From positions 1 to 30,382 of the forward strand of contig CAAGNL010000499.1 of NCBI GenBank assembly GCA_900771305.1: DNA of 30,382 nt. Direction: 5' to 3'. The notes beneath the pieces were generated by a model. The model was given only the letters and a program-made list of their open reading frames with translations. It had not been told where the DNA came from and searched no databases. The translations under genes and the position numbers were made by a program. Source of the stretch: Kiritimatiellia bacterium. Lineage in GTDB: Bacteria; Verrucomicrobiota; Kiritimatiellia; RFP12; UBA1067. Shown here piece after piece: positions 1-7,117 of the stretch (position 1 is the first letter of the stretch; each line of letters starts with the position of its first letter).

Positions 1-14
1 AAGGAAAAACTAAA

Positions 15-143
15 ATGGAATTCAAAGGATCGAAGACAGAAGCCAACCTCATGGCCGCGTTTGCGGGCGAGAGCCAGGCGCGTAACAAGTACGACTACTT
101 CGCCTCGAAGGCGAAGAAAAAGTTTATCAGGAGAAACGCATGA
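15..143 (+). pseudogene. Truncated rubrerythrin (N-terminal fragment)
   Basis: The 42-codon frame begins with an ATG behind a purine-rich AAGGAAAA leader. Residues 1-35 read like the start of rubrerythrin (KGSKTEANLMAAFAGESQAR followed by NKYDYFASKAKK). Rubrerythrins are ~190-residue di-iron peroxidases with a four-helix ferritin-like domain and a C-terminal rubredoxin domain. Here only the first helix and its first iron-ligand Glu (E19, in GESQAR) remain. After the lysine run the frame reads FIRRNA and stops at TGA, which overlaps the ATG of the next gene (ATGA). The match ends in an A-rich stretch near position 115-122, exactly where the Shine-Dalgarno region of the next gene begins, so this is a join rather than a point mutation. 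The stub cannot be an active enzyme. It may now act as a translated leader that couples ribosomes onto the downstream gene. Identity of the fragment is fairly sure; the cause of truncation is not. Confidence 0.72.
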
Positions 144-2206
144 ACATGAAAAGAATGGGACGACTGGAATTGTTGATCGTGCTGGGGATGTCCACGCTGG
201 GTGGTCTGGTGGGGGCGCATGCCGACACGCTGACGTGGAACGGCGGCGCCACGACGGAGGGCGACTTCACGGCGGCCGCGAGCTGGTCGCCGGCGCAGAC
301 GCCCCAACCGGGCGATACGCTCGTCATCCAGGAGGAGGTCACCTTCAAGAGCGCGACGTTCGACGTGGGGACGGAGGGCCTCACGATCCAGAGCAAGCAG
401 GGAAGTGTACGGTGTGGCGTCTCCTTCACGGGGAGCGGCGACCTGGTGATCATAGGCAACGGACAGGCGTTCTACCAGGATGGCGCCTGTCCGTCGCTAA
501 CGGGCGACTGGTATCTGCGCGGCGGCGTCTTCGAGCCGTGTCCGAACGGGATGGGGTCGGGGAAGGTGTATATCGAGGCCTCCTCAAGGCTCCAGGTCGG
601 CGCCGTGACGCTGACGAACGACGTCTGCGTGGTCGGCAGCGGCGCGTCCATCACCTTCGCGCGCGCCGCGCGGCTGAAGGGCGTGCTGTCTGCGAATGCG
701 GACCTCGTTCTCGACGTCGCCTGGGTGGATGCGAACCAGCGCGTGGAAATCGCCGACCTCCGGGCGGGCGCGTCGACGGTGACGATTATGGGGAATGCGG
801 GCGGCGCGAACCGCACGCTCGACTTCACGGGGACGGTCGAGGCGCGTCTCGTCAAGAAGAGTGGGGCATGTGAGGTCCGTTTCACGGGCACGTCGGAAGC
901 GGCGGAGACGGCGCTGGCTGTCGAGCAGGGAACGGTGTCGTTCACCGGATCGGCCCGGTGGGCAGGTCCGTCCGTGACCGCGACGGGCGAAGGGACCGTT
1001 CTGCGTTTCGACGGGAACAACCTGACGGCGGTCAACGGGATGGTGTGCGTTGCGAACGGCGCGAAGCTAGACGTGGCGTCGCTGACCATTCTCCCGGCCC
1101 TGACGTTGGGAGATCAGGAGCTTGAAAAGGGCACGTACCAGGAGGGTAACTTCCCGGACAACGTGACCGGTGCGGGAATCCTTCTTGTCGGCGGCGAGGT
1201 CTCGACGTGGATTGGCGGTGAAGCGGGGGCGTGGTCGGAAGGTCAGAACTGGTCCACGCGCGTCGTGCCCAAGGGCATGGTGGTCGCCTGGTTCACCAAC
1301 AAAGTCACACTTGCAGCGGAAACGTTCGACTTCGGGGCGGACGGTGTCTGCATCTGGAACAGCGCCAAACTGACCCAGGGTACGGCGTTCGCCGGTGCGG
1401 GACGGTACCGCAAGTTCGGCTCCGGGCAGATCGAGTACCGGGCGAACAGTTCCTATACGGGCGGGACGCTGTTCACAGACGGGAGCGCGTATTTGGGAGA
1501 TGCGACATACGCGCAGGCCTTCGGCGCGGCGGAAGGCGTGGTCGAGCTGACGCGGAACGTCGACGGAACGGGCCCCTTCTTCAACTTCGGCGCAGGGCAT
1601 GTGCAGATCTCCAACAAGATTAAGCTTGTAGGTGAGACGAAAGTCCGGCGCATTTGGATCACCAATCCCGTGAATCTCAAAGGCGATGTCGAATCGGATT
1701 CCGACTTCCTCATCGACTCGGGATGGGGATGGCTGCATGCGGCCGGGAATTTCCGTGCGCCCGGAAAGACGATTACGTTCTCGGAAAATGACTACAACTT
1801 GGGCCCCTCCTACTTTGCCGGCGCGGTCGATGCCGCGCTTGTGAAGAAGGGCACGGCGTCCCTTGAACTGCGCGGCCGTTCTTCGGGTGCGATGAACGTG
1901 CTGACGGCTGCGGGTGGACGTCTGCGCCTCACGGCGGAGGCCGCCTGGGAAGGGCCGGTCGTCGTCCAGAACGGCGGACTTCTGGCTCTGGACGGACGGG
2001 ACAACCTTTCGTCCGCTGCGACGTTGACGGTCGAAGAGGGCGGCAAGGTCGAAATCACGGAAGGCGTGGGCGTCCGCGTCCACGCATTGGTCCTCAATGG
2101 AGAGAAGATGCCGGTCGGCGCTTATTCAAAGGCGAACAAGCCCGCCTTCTTCGACGGCGCCGGCCATGTGGTGGTGGGCACGGAAACTGTGATCATCCTG
2201 CGCTAG
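140..2206 (+). CDS. Secreted beta-strand-repeat surface protein (autotransporter passenger-like)
   Basis: The 688-residue product has a signal peptide at residues 1-28 (charged start, hydrophobic LLIVLGMSTLGGLVG, AHA/D cleavage). The mature protein opens with LTWNGG and NxxSW-like spacing, the pattern of PVC-phylum proteins with autotransporter-associated beta-strand repeats. It is built of two tandem halves of ~320 residues. The second opens with TWIGGEAGAWSEGQNW, and each closes with a similar block: GTYQEGNFPDNVTGAG in the first and GAYSKANKPAFFDGAG in the second. The body is rich in Gly, Val, Thr and short alternating strands, suggesting a beta-solenoid. No C-terminal beta-barrel, PEP-CTERM or LPXTG anchor is visible, so it is probably released or held noncovalently. 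The start is chosen because AGGAG lies 6 nt upstream of ATG at 140. It is the only intact plus-strand gene in the window. Its ligand or substrate is unknown. Confidence 0.8.
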   Translation: MNMKRMGRLELLIVLGMSTLGGLVGAHADTLTWNGGATTEGDFTAAASWSPAQTPQPGDTLVIQEEVTFKSATFDVGTEGLTIQSKQGSVRCGVSFTGSGDLVIIGNGQAFYQDGACPSLTGDWYLRGGVFEPCPNGMGSGKVYIEASSRLQVGAVTLTNDVCVVGSGASITFARAARLKGVLSANADLVLDVAWVDANQRVEIADLRAGASTVTIMGNAGGANRTLDFTGTVEARLVKKSGACEVRFTGTSEAAETALAVEQGTVSFTGSARWAGPSVTATGEGTVLRFDGNNLTAVNGMVCVANGAKLDVASLTILPALTLGDQELEKGTYQEGNFPDNVTGAGILLVGGEVSTWIGGEAGAWSEGQNWSTRVVPKGMVVAWFTNKVTLAAETFDFGADGVCIWNSAKLTQGTAFAGAGRYRKFGSGQIEYRANSSYTGGTLFTDGSAYLGDATYAQAFGAAEGVVELTRNVDGTGPFFNFGAGHVQISNKIKLVGETKVRRIWITNPVNLKGDVESDSDFLIDSGWGWLHAAGNFRAPGKTITFSENDYNLGPSYFAGAVDAALVKKGTASLELRGRSSGAMNVLTAAGGRLRLTAEAAWEGPVVVQNGGLLALDGRDNLSSAATLTVEEGGKVEITEGVGVRVHALVLNGEKMPVGAYSKANKPAFFDGAGHVVVGTETVIILR

Positions 2207-2263
2207 GGGCCGGGCCTTCGGCACGTCGATGGCGATTGCGGGGATTGCCGTCCCGCGCCGCCC

Positions 2264-2443
2264 TCACATTTCCTGCACGCCTTCGGACGTCAGCAGATTC
2301 GCCAGATCGCGGATCGCGTCGTTTGAACGGTCGCAGGTGTAGTCCTCCGTGTCAAAGAAGAACATCACCTTCGTCTTCGCCGAGGCACCCAACGCCAACG
2401 ACGCCGTCAGAAGCGTGAACAGCAGACCTTTTTCAAATCGCAT
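2264..2443 (-). pseudogene. Truncated secreted polysaccharide-deacetylase-like protein (N-terminal stub)
   Basis: On the minus strand an ATG at 2443 opens a 59-residue frame with a signal peptide (FEKGLLFTLLTASLALGASA) followed by KTKVMFFFDTEDYT and a helix-like stretch ending in LLTSEGV. A hydrophobic strand leading into D-T-E-D, then an amphipathic helix, is how NodB-type polysaccharide deacetylases and their relatives begin. The frame ends at TGA three residues after the point where such proteins would continue for ~200 or more residues. The remaining catalytic motifs are absent. Nothing in the 57 nt between this stop and the end of the plus-strand surface protein gene resembles a continuation. 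It lies just downstream of the SGNH gene on the same strand, 39 nt after its stop. The family assignment rests on a short stretch and is tentative; the signal peptide and truncation are clearer. Confidence 0.5.
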
Positions 2444-2482
2444 CTTACCCCCCCATTTTCATTCTGGACTTATGAGGCGGAC

Positions 2483-3943
2483 TCACTTGCCGCAGATGGC
2501 TTTGAAGAGCGGGCGCGCCGCCTCGGCCCAGATGCGATAGCCTTCTTCCTTCGGATGGAGGAAGTCGGGCATCAGATCCTTGGAGATCGTGCCATCCGCC
2601 TGCAGATACTTGTCCGTGAAGTCAAGCCAGAGGACGTCCTTGCCATCCGCGTAGTTCTTGATGATCGCGTTGACGGCCGCGTTCTGCTGGCGCATCTTGT
2701 CCGTCGGCTTCTCGCCGCGCGGGAAGACCGGGCAGAGCACGATCTTCGCGGCGGGCTGCTTCTCGCGGATGTCGGCCAGCAGCTGCTTGATGCCGGCGGC
2801 GACGCCCGAGGGGTTGTCGCCGTAATTGTTGTTCGTGCCGATCATCAGCATGACGGCCTTCGTGGTGTAGCCGCTCAGTTCGCCGTTGCGGACGCGCCAG
2901 ATGTTGTGCTGCACGCGGTCACCGCCGATGCCGAGCGGAAGGATCTTGTAGGTCTTGCGCAGATCGGCGAGAACCGCCCTGCCGTTCCCCTCCCAGCCGC
3001 GCGTGATGGAGTCGCCCAGGAAGACGAGGTCGAACTCGCCCTGTCCGTCCGCGGCCTCGGCGCGGTGCTTCTGGAGCGCGTGGAACCACATCTCGGGATC
3101 CTTCCACCAGCCTTCCCTCTCGCCGATGAGCGACGTCGCCTGGGCGGGCGCGGGGCCGGACGTATTGAGGGCGGCGTCGGCATTCGGCGCGAAGCGCTGC
3201 GGGCAGAGCGTCGAGCCGTTGTCCGTGAGCGCGAAATTGATGTACGGGATGATGGCGGAGGCCCAGATCTCGTAGCCATAGGCGCCGGGGTGCAGACGGT
3301 CAGGCATCACCCCCATCGGCAGCGTGCCGTCCGGCAGCAGGAACTGGTCCGTGAAGTCGCACCAGAAGACCGTGCGTCCGTCGGCGAACTTCTGAATCTC
3401 GCGGTTGACGACGGCGTTGCGCACACGATTGCCGTCCTGCGGCGTCGCGCCGCGCGGGAAGATCGGACAGAGCACGATCTTCGCCTTCGGCTGCTTGGCG
3501 CGAATCTTGTCCAGCACGGCGCGGATGCCGATGATCGTGTCGATCGGCGTCTCCTTCTCGAACGTGTTGTGGCCCGTGTTGTTCGTGCCGATCATCAGCA
3601 CGACGCACTTCGCCTCGTAGCCGTCAAGTTCGCCGTTGTCCAGGCGCCACAGCACGTGCTCGGTGCGGTCGGCGCTGTAGCCGAGATCCAGGGCGTTGTA
3701 GGGCGCACCGGCGAAATACTTTTCCCACTGCATTTTGCCCTTCGACTCCCAGAAATGCGTGATCGAGTCGCCGATGAAGACGACCTTCGAGCCGCCCTTC
3801 TTCACGAGCTCCATCTTCTGGGCGTGGCGCTTCATCCACCAGCTGTTCGGATCCGCGTTCTGGGGAACCGGCGTCACCGCGCGAATATCGGCGTTCACAA
3901 GACAGGCGGCACCCACCACCGTCATCAACATCAGCTTCTTCAT
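2483..3943 (-). CDS. Secreted tandem-domain SGNH/GDSL hydrolase
   Basis: The 486-residue product has an N-terminal signal peptide (MKKLMLMTVVGAACLVNA) and two SGNH hydrolase domains related to the platelet-activating-factor acetylhydrolase beta/gamma-like group. Domain 1 (about residues 52-235) shows the Ser block GDSI (S60), the Gly block LGYSADR, GTNN at 119-122 and D215-x-x-H218. Domain 2 (about 303-480) repeats all of them: S312, GIGGDR, GTNN at 369-372, D460-x-x-H463. Both active sites look complete. Such enzymes remove acyl groups, commonly acetyl esters from carbohydrates, and a periplasmic or extracellular deacetylation role is likely. The two domains resemble each other closely (VLMIGTNN, KIVLCP.FPRG), suggesting an internal duplication. 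The start has an excellent AGGAGG 8 nt upstream. It is the last intact gene of the long minus-strand run, 35 nt after the TPR protein gene. Confidence 0.88.
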   Translation of the reverse strand: MKKLMLMTVVGAACLVNADIRAVTPVPQNADPNSWWMKRHAQKMELVKKGGSKVVFIGDSITHFWESKGKMQWEKYFAGAPYNALDLGYSADRTEHVLWRLDNGELDGYEAKCVVLMIGTNNTGHNTFEKETPIDTIIGIRAVLDKIRAKQPKAKIVLCPIFPRGATPQDGNRVRNAVVNREIQKFADGRTVFWCDFTDQFLLPDGTLPMGVMPDRLHPGAYGYEIWASAIIPYINFALTDNGSTLCPQRFAPNADAALNTSGPAPAQATSLIGEREGWWKDPEMWFHALQKHRAEAADGQGEFDLVFLGDSITRGWEGNGRAVLADLRKTYKILPLGIGGDRVQHNIWRVRNGELSGYTTKAVMLMIGTNNNYGDNPSGVAAGIKQLLADIREKQPAAKIVLCPVFPRGEKPTDKMRQQNAAVNAIIKNYADGKDVLWLDFTDKYLQADGTISKDLMPDFLHPKEEGYRIWAEAARPLFKAICGK

Positions 3944-3955
3944 ACTACAACCTCC

Positions 3956-3976
3956 TGTTCTCGAATTGCTTCGAGG
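3956..3976 (-). promoter_or_regulatory. Small hairpin just ahead of the SGNH gene ribosome-binding site
   Basis: Between the TPR gene stop and the SGNH gene start the minus-strand transcript carries CTCGAA-gcaa-TTCGAG, a perfect 6-bp stem with a 4-nt loop. The AGGAGG Shine-Dalgarno follows only a few bases later, and the CTCC just before the stem could extend pairing onto it. This could lower translation of the SGNH gene or protect the mRNA end. The inverted repeat is directly visible; the regulatory role is a guess. Confidence 0.3.
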
Positions 3977-3978
3977 AG

Positions 3979-4827
3979 TTAATCAAGTCCAAAACGGCTC
4001 CGGAACTTTCCAATGATCATCTTGAGATAATCAGAGGGATTCTCCACGTAGGCCGTCCGGAGTTCCTGCAGAGCGCGCGGTGCGAAACGCGCGTCCTTGC
4101 CCGCCTCCAGCATCAGCGCCTGATAGACGACTTGACGAAGCTCGCGGCGATGGACATCCTGTTTGGCAAGTTCAAGCCCCAACGCGCCCCAGTAGAGCGC
4201 CGCCGCCAACGGATCCGTCCAGTCCTGCCTGCCGTACTCCGCGTCAATGGCCGCCATACGGGATTCCTCGAAACCAACCTCGGAGAGTCGTCCCGAAGAC
4301 CTCAGTTCCTCGATCTTCTTCTTCCACTCCGACCGATAGTAGACACCTGCCTCGTCGAGGGATCCACCCAGCTTCAGCAGGAACATCCAGGAAAGTTCGC
4401 GGTACAGCACAGGGTCCCGCGGATTCAGGCGAAGCCCGTCGTCACGCAGCAGCCGAATGCCGGCCTCGACCCAACGCCAGCGGTCCTGCGGGGTTGGCAT
4501 CGACACGGAGATGTTGTAGGAGAGATTCCATGCGGCATAGGCCCAGACCTCGGGAGTGTGCGGTTCGAGGAACGTCAACCACGCGGAAAGCTGGGCCAGC
4601 TCCGCGTAGCGCCCCTCGTCCTGGAGGCGGTCCGCACGAAACCAGATCACCTCGGCGACCAGTCCGCGGAACCCGCCCAGTCCGGCGACGATCATCTCAG
4701 CCGCAGGAGACGGTGCCCTCGTCGCCACCACGGTCTTCTCGTCCCCGCGTCGCTGGCAGAGCCAGGCTCCCAGGGACAAGAGGACAAAAGCAGATCCGAT
4801 GCAGACTCTGGAGGCAAGCGGGCTCAC
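3979..4827 (-). CDS. Membrane-anchored TPR-like protein of unknown function
   Basis: The 282-residue product has one N-terminal hydrophobic segment (residues 6-23, VCIGSAFVLLSLGAWLCQ) acting as an uncleaved anchor or signal. The rest is predominantly helical, with Trp/Ala/Leu periodicity (LAQLSAWLTFLEPHTPEVWAY, then DGLRLNPRDPVLYRELSWMF) typical of tetratricopeptide-like repeats. Such repeats mediate protein-protein contacts, and the partner is unknown. The start codon is GTG at 4827; it overlaps the ribE stop as GTGA, so translation is probably coupled to riboflavin synthase. A GGAG lies about 12 nt upstream. Similar anchored TPR proteins are common in PVC and other bacteria without a defined role. 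A link to riboflavin synthesis is not implied by its sequence, only by the overlap. Confidence 0.75.
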   Translation of the reverse strand: MSPLASRVCIGSAFVLLSLGAWLCQRRGDEKTVVATRAPSPAAEMIVAGLGGFRGLVAEVIWFRADRLQDEGRYAELAQLSAWLTFLEPHTPEVWAYAAWNLSYNISVSMPTPQDRWRWVEAGIRLLRDDGLRLNPRDPVLYRELSWMFLLKLGGSLDEAGVYYRSEWKKKIEELRSSGRLSEVGFEESRMAAIDAEYGRQDWTDPLAAALYWGALGLELAKQDVHRRELRQVVYQALMLEAGKDARFAPRALQELRTAYVENPSDYLKMIIGKFRSRFGLD

Positions 4828-5474
4828 AGGAATCCATTCTCCGCAAGCATGTCCATGGTCAGTCCGCCACTCGGCGCGGCTTCCGCCGAAGACGTCTCCT
4901 CCCGGCGGATCGCGTACTTGCCCAGCACATCGCTTTCGAGGTTCACGCTGTCGCCGACCTTGGCCGCGCCGAGGTTCGTCTCGGCCGCCGTCGTCGGAAT
5001 CACGTCCACCTGCAGCCAGTCGTCACCGAGGCCGCTCACCGTGAGCGAGACGCCGTTGACGGCAATGGACCCCTTCAGAACCGTCGCCGCGGCGATTGTC
5101 CGCGGACAGCGGATCTTCAGCGCGAAGTCGCGTCCCTTGGCAATCTTTGCGGCGATCGTGCCACGGCCGTCCACGTGGCCCTGCACGACGTGTCCGCCGA
5201 AACGGTCCCCCGCGCGCATCGCGCGCTCGAGGTTGACCTTCGCGCCGGGACAAAGCTCCGCGAGCCCCGTGCGCCGCTCGGTTTCGCCGAGGACGTCGGC
5301 GGTGAATCGCGTCGAATCCGAATCACACACCGTGAGGCAGACACCGTTCACGGCCACGCTTTCGCCCTTCACCAGCGGCTCCGGCCACGGCTCGAACTGG
5401 AACTCAAGCACGAGCCCGCGTCCGCGCGAGACGCGCTTGACCTTGCCGACTTTCTGGATCAATCCCGTAAACAT
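4824..5474 (-). CDS. ribE: Riboflavin synthase, alpha chain
   Basis: The 216-residue product is a full-length riboflavin synthase, which dismutates two 6,7-dimethyl-8-ribityllumazines to riboflavin and a pyrimidinedione in the cytoplasm. It shows the two tandem lumazine-binding barrels of the family. Barrel 1 starts with the canonical MFTGLIQ and has VNGVCLTV and GGHVVQGHVDG. Barrel 2 has SIAVNGVSLTV and ends with a NLESDVLGKY motif. The start is placed at 5474 because MFTGLI is the near-universal beginning and GAGGAA lies 6 nt upstream; a longer frame upstream would overlap the ribD end. It follows ribD by 10 nt and overlaps the downstream TPR gene by 4 nt. The partner genes ribBA and ribH are not in the window. 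The symbol ribE is used for this enzyme in most bacteria; ribC is the E. coli name. Confidence 0.95.
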   Translation of the reverse strand: MFTGLIQKVGKVKRVSRGRGLVLEFQFEPWPEPLVKGESVAVNGVCLTVCDSDSTRFTADVLGETERRTGLAELCPGAKVNLERAMRAGDRFGGHVVQGHVDGRGTIAAKIAKGRDFALKIRCPRTIAAATVLKGSIAVNGVSLTVSGLGDDWLQVDVIPTTAAETNLGAAKVGDSVNLESDVLGKYAIRREETSSAEAAPSGGLTMDMLAENGFL

Positions 5475-5484
5475 CTCAGTTTCC

Positions 5485-6516
5485 TCAAAAAGGGTCGGGG
5501 GTACGGACATTGTTCGAGAAAATGTCCTCCCCGGGACAGTATGGAATCTCCTGACGGAACCTGCGCGCCTGGACGAGCGGCAGATTCCCGATGACGATCG
5601 GGCAGAGGATTGTCACCCATTCGTCGACGAGATCCGCATCCGCAAGCGCGCGGGCGAGACCAAGACCTCCCTCGCAGAGCACGGACATGAAGCCACGGGC
5701 ACCAAGGTCCTTCACTGCCTCGACAGGATCGCGGTAGACGAGCGTACGCGCCCGTGCCGCGTCCGTGAAGATCTGCGCGTTCTTCGGCAGCCTGCCGCTG
5801 CATGAAACAACCGCGCGCCAGAGATCATCGTTTCGCTTCGTGTGACAGAGAAGCGAAGGATTATCCTTTCGAACCGTCTCCGCCCCGACCATCATCACGT
5901 CGACCGACTCCCGCCAGGTTGCCGTTTCACGAAGGGACTCCCTGCCGGAAATCCACTGCGAGCGCCCTTCATTGTCGCAGATCTTCCCGTCGAGGGACAT
6001 CGCGAGCTTGACGGTCACCCATGGAAGACCCGTGGTCACGTGTTTTGCAAAGGGCCGCAGCGTCGTCGCCCAGATGTCCCGTGCCATCTTCAGACGAGCC
6101 GGGACGCGACTCTGCGCCCAGCAGGCGGTCTCGATTCCGGCGCGGCGCAGCACGCGCGCCGCCTTGCCGCGGTTCTTCGGATTCGGGTCCGGGCACGCCC
6201 AGACGACACGCTTCACGCCGGCAGCGATCAATGCATCACAGCATGCGCCCACGCGCCCCGGCTTGGAACAGGGCTCCAGCGTGCAGTAGACAGTGGAGGC
6301 GTTGAGAATGTTGAGACGGTTGAGGGGTTGAGACCTTGACGAGGTGAGGCGTCGGCGGGCGTCCTTGAGCGCCGCGGCCTCGGCGTGATCGCCACCACAG
6401 ACCTTGTGGCGCCCTTCACCGATGATGCACCCATTCCGCACGACAACGGCGCCAACGGGCGGATTCGGGCGCGTGTGCCCGCGGCTCTTCTCCGCGAGGC
6501 GCCACGCCCGTTCCAT
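5485..6516 (-). CDS. ribD: Bifunctional riboflavin deaminase/reductase
   Basis: The 343-residue product combines the two middle steps of riboflavin synthesis: deamination, then NADPH reduction, of the pyrimidine intermediate. The N-terminal deaminase has RPNPPVGAVVV, the zinc ligand H44 with catalytic E46 (HAE), and zinc cysteines C83 and C92 (TLEPC...GACC). The C-terminal reductase begins near WVTVKLAMSLDGKI and retains QWISG, VGAETVRKDNP and CEGG. The start at 6516 (MERAWRLAEKSRGHTRPNPP) matches the usual beginning; a 17-residue upstream extension is possible. Between HAE and TLEPC there are 31 residues instead of the ~18 of E. coli RibD. The extra part, about residues 61-72, is SQPLNRLNILN-like and encoded by a 9-bp minisatellite. 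Nothing catalytic is disturbed. It lies 58 nt after nusB and 10 nt before ribE. Confidence 0.93.
   Translation of the reverse strand: MERAWRLAEKSRGHTRPNPPVGAVVVRNGCIIGEGRHKVCGGDHAEAAALKDARRRLTSSRSQPLNRLNILNASTVYCTLEPCSKPGRVGACCDALIAAGVKRVVWACPDPNPKNRGKAARVLRRAGIETACWAQSRVPARLKMARDIWATTLRPFAKHVTTGLPWVTVKLAMSLDGKICDNEGRSQWISGRESLRETATWRESVDVMMVGAETVRKDNPSLLCHTKRNDDLWRAVVSCSGRLPKNAQIFTDAARARTLVYRDPVEAVKDLGARGFMSVLCEGGLGLARALADADLVDEWVTILCPIVIGNLPLVQARRFRQEIPYCPGEDIFSNNVRTPDPF
6301..6336 (-). repeat. In-frame 9-bp minisatellite inside ribD
   Basis: Read on the coding (minus) strand this stretch holds about four imperfect copies of TCTCAACNN, giving CLN-like triplets P-L-N, R-L-N, I-L-N in RibD. 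A 9-bp unit keeps the reading frame. The same unit, in the opposite orientation, fills the nusB-ribD spacer ~210 bp away. The copies are visible directly; expansion or insertion as the origin is inferred from the extra length in RibD. Confidence 0.7.
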
Positions 6517-6541
6517 GAACGTCAACTCGATGTCGGCAGCT

Positions 6542-6580
6542 TCTCTCAAGCCTCTCAACCCTCTCAACCCTCTCTCAACC
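6542..6580 (+). repeat. 9-bp minisatellite in the nusB-ribD spacer
   Basis: On the plus strand TCTCAANCC repeats about four times (TCTCAAGCC, TCTCAACCC twice, then TCTCTCAACC). On the transcribed minus strand this is GGTTGAGAGAGGG followed by TTGAGAGGG and TTGAGAGGC. The nusB stop codon TGA (6575-6577) is itself part of the first unit. In the transcript it is complementary to the minisatellite inside ribD, so the two could pair. Confidence 0.7.
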
Positions 6581-7099
6581 TTCGTTCGGCGTAAACGTCT
6601 CGGCCTTGGGCCTGCGGACGTCCTTCGCGAACTTGTCCATCACGCCATTCACGAACTTGCCGCTCTTCGTCTCGGAGAAGAACTTCGCGAGGTCGATCGC
6701 CTCGTTGACGAGAATCGGCGCGGGGATGTCCGTGCAGTGGATCACCTCCCAGGCGCCAATGCGCAGCGCATTGCGCTCGACGGACCCGAGGCGGTACATG
6801 GACCAGTTGCGGAGATAGCCGCCAATCTTCTGGTCGAGCATCTCGCGTTCGGCCCACACGCCGCGGACGCGCTCCTCGGCAAAGGCGCGCACTTCCGCGA
6901 GCGAAGCCTGGGTTTGCGGATTGGGATCCGTGAAGACAGCCTTCACGCTTCCCGGTTCCTCGGCGAGTGCATCGAGTTCCAGCTGGGCCTGCTGTTCCCA
7001 GAAGGCCTCGATTCCAGCATCCACCGAGGCGGGCGGGTTCAGGTCGAACTGCACCAGCAGCTGTAATGCCCATTCACGACCCTGTCTACGTGTAATCAT
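6575..7099 (-). CDS. nusB: Transcription antitermination factor NusB
   Basis: The 174-residue product is NusB, the small helical RNA-binding protein that, with NusE (S10), binds boxA in rRNA leaders and suppresses early termination. It begins with the characteristic ITRRQGREWALQLLVQFDLN and ends with the conserved block MYRLGSVERNALRIGAWEVI, then NEAIDLAKFFSETKSGKFVNGVMDK. The middle is longer than in E. coli NusB (139 residues), which is common. Start at 7099 is preferred: AGGA lies 8 nt upstream. A second ATG three codons earlier would leave its AGG directly against the start. It lies 18 nt after apt and its stop lies in the TTGAGAGGG repeat preceding ribD. A nusB next to riboflavin genes is a frequent arrangement in bacteria. 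Confidence 0.93.
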   Translation of the reverse strand: MITRRQGREWALQLLVQFDLNPPASVDAGIEAFWEQQAQLELDALAEEPGSVKAVFTDPNPQTQASLAEVRAFAEERVRGVWAEREMLDQKIGGYLRNWSMYRLGSVERNALRIGAWEVIHCTDIPAPILVNEAIDLAKFFSETKSGKFVNGVMDKFAKDVRRPKAETFTPNEG

Positions 7100-7117
7100 A
7101 CCAACCATCCTGTCTGA

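Noticed and set aside
6517..6574. FMN riboswitch before the riboflavin genes
   Set aside because: The spacer is 58 nt of repeat DNA and lacks the conserved RFN element.
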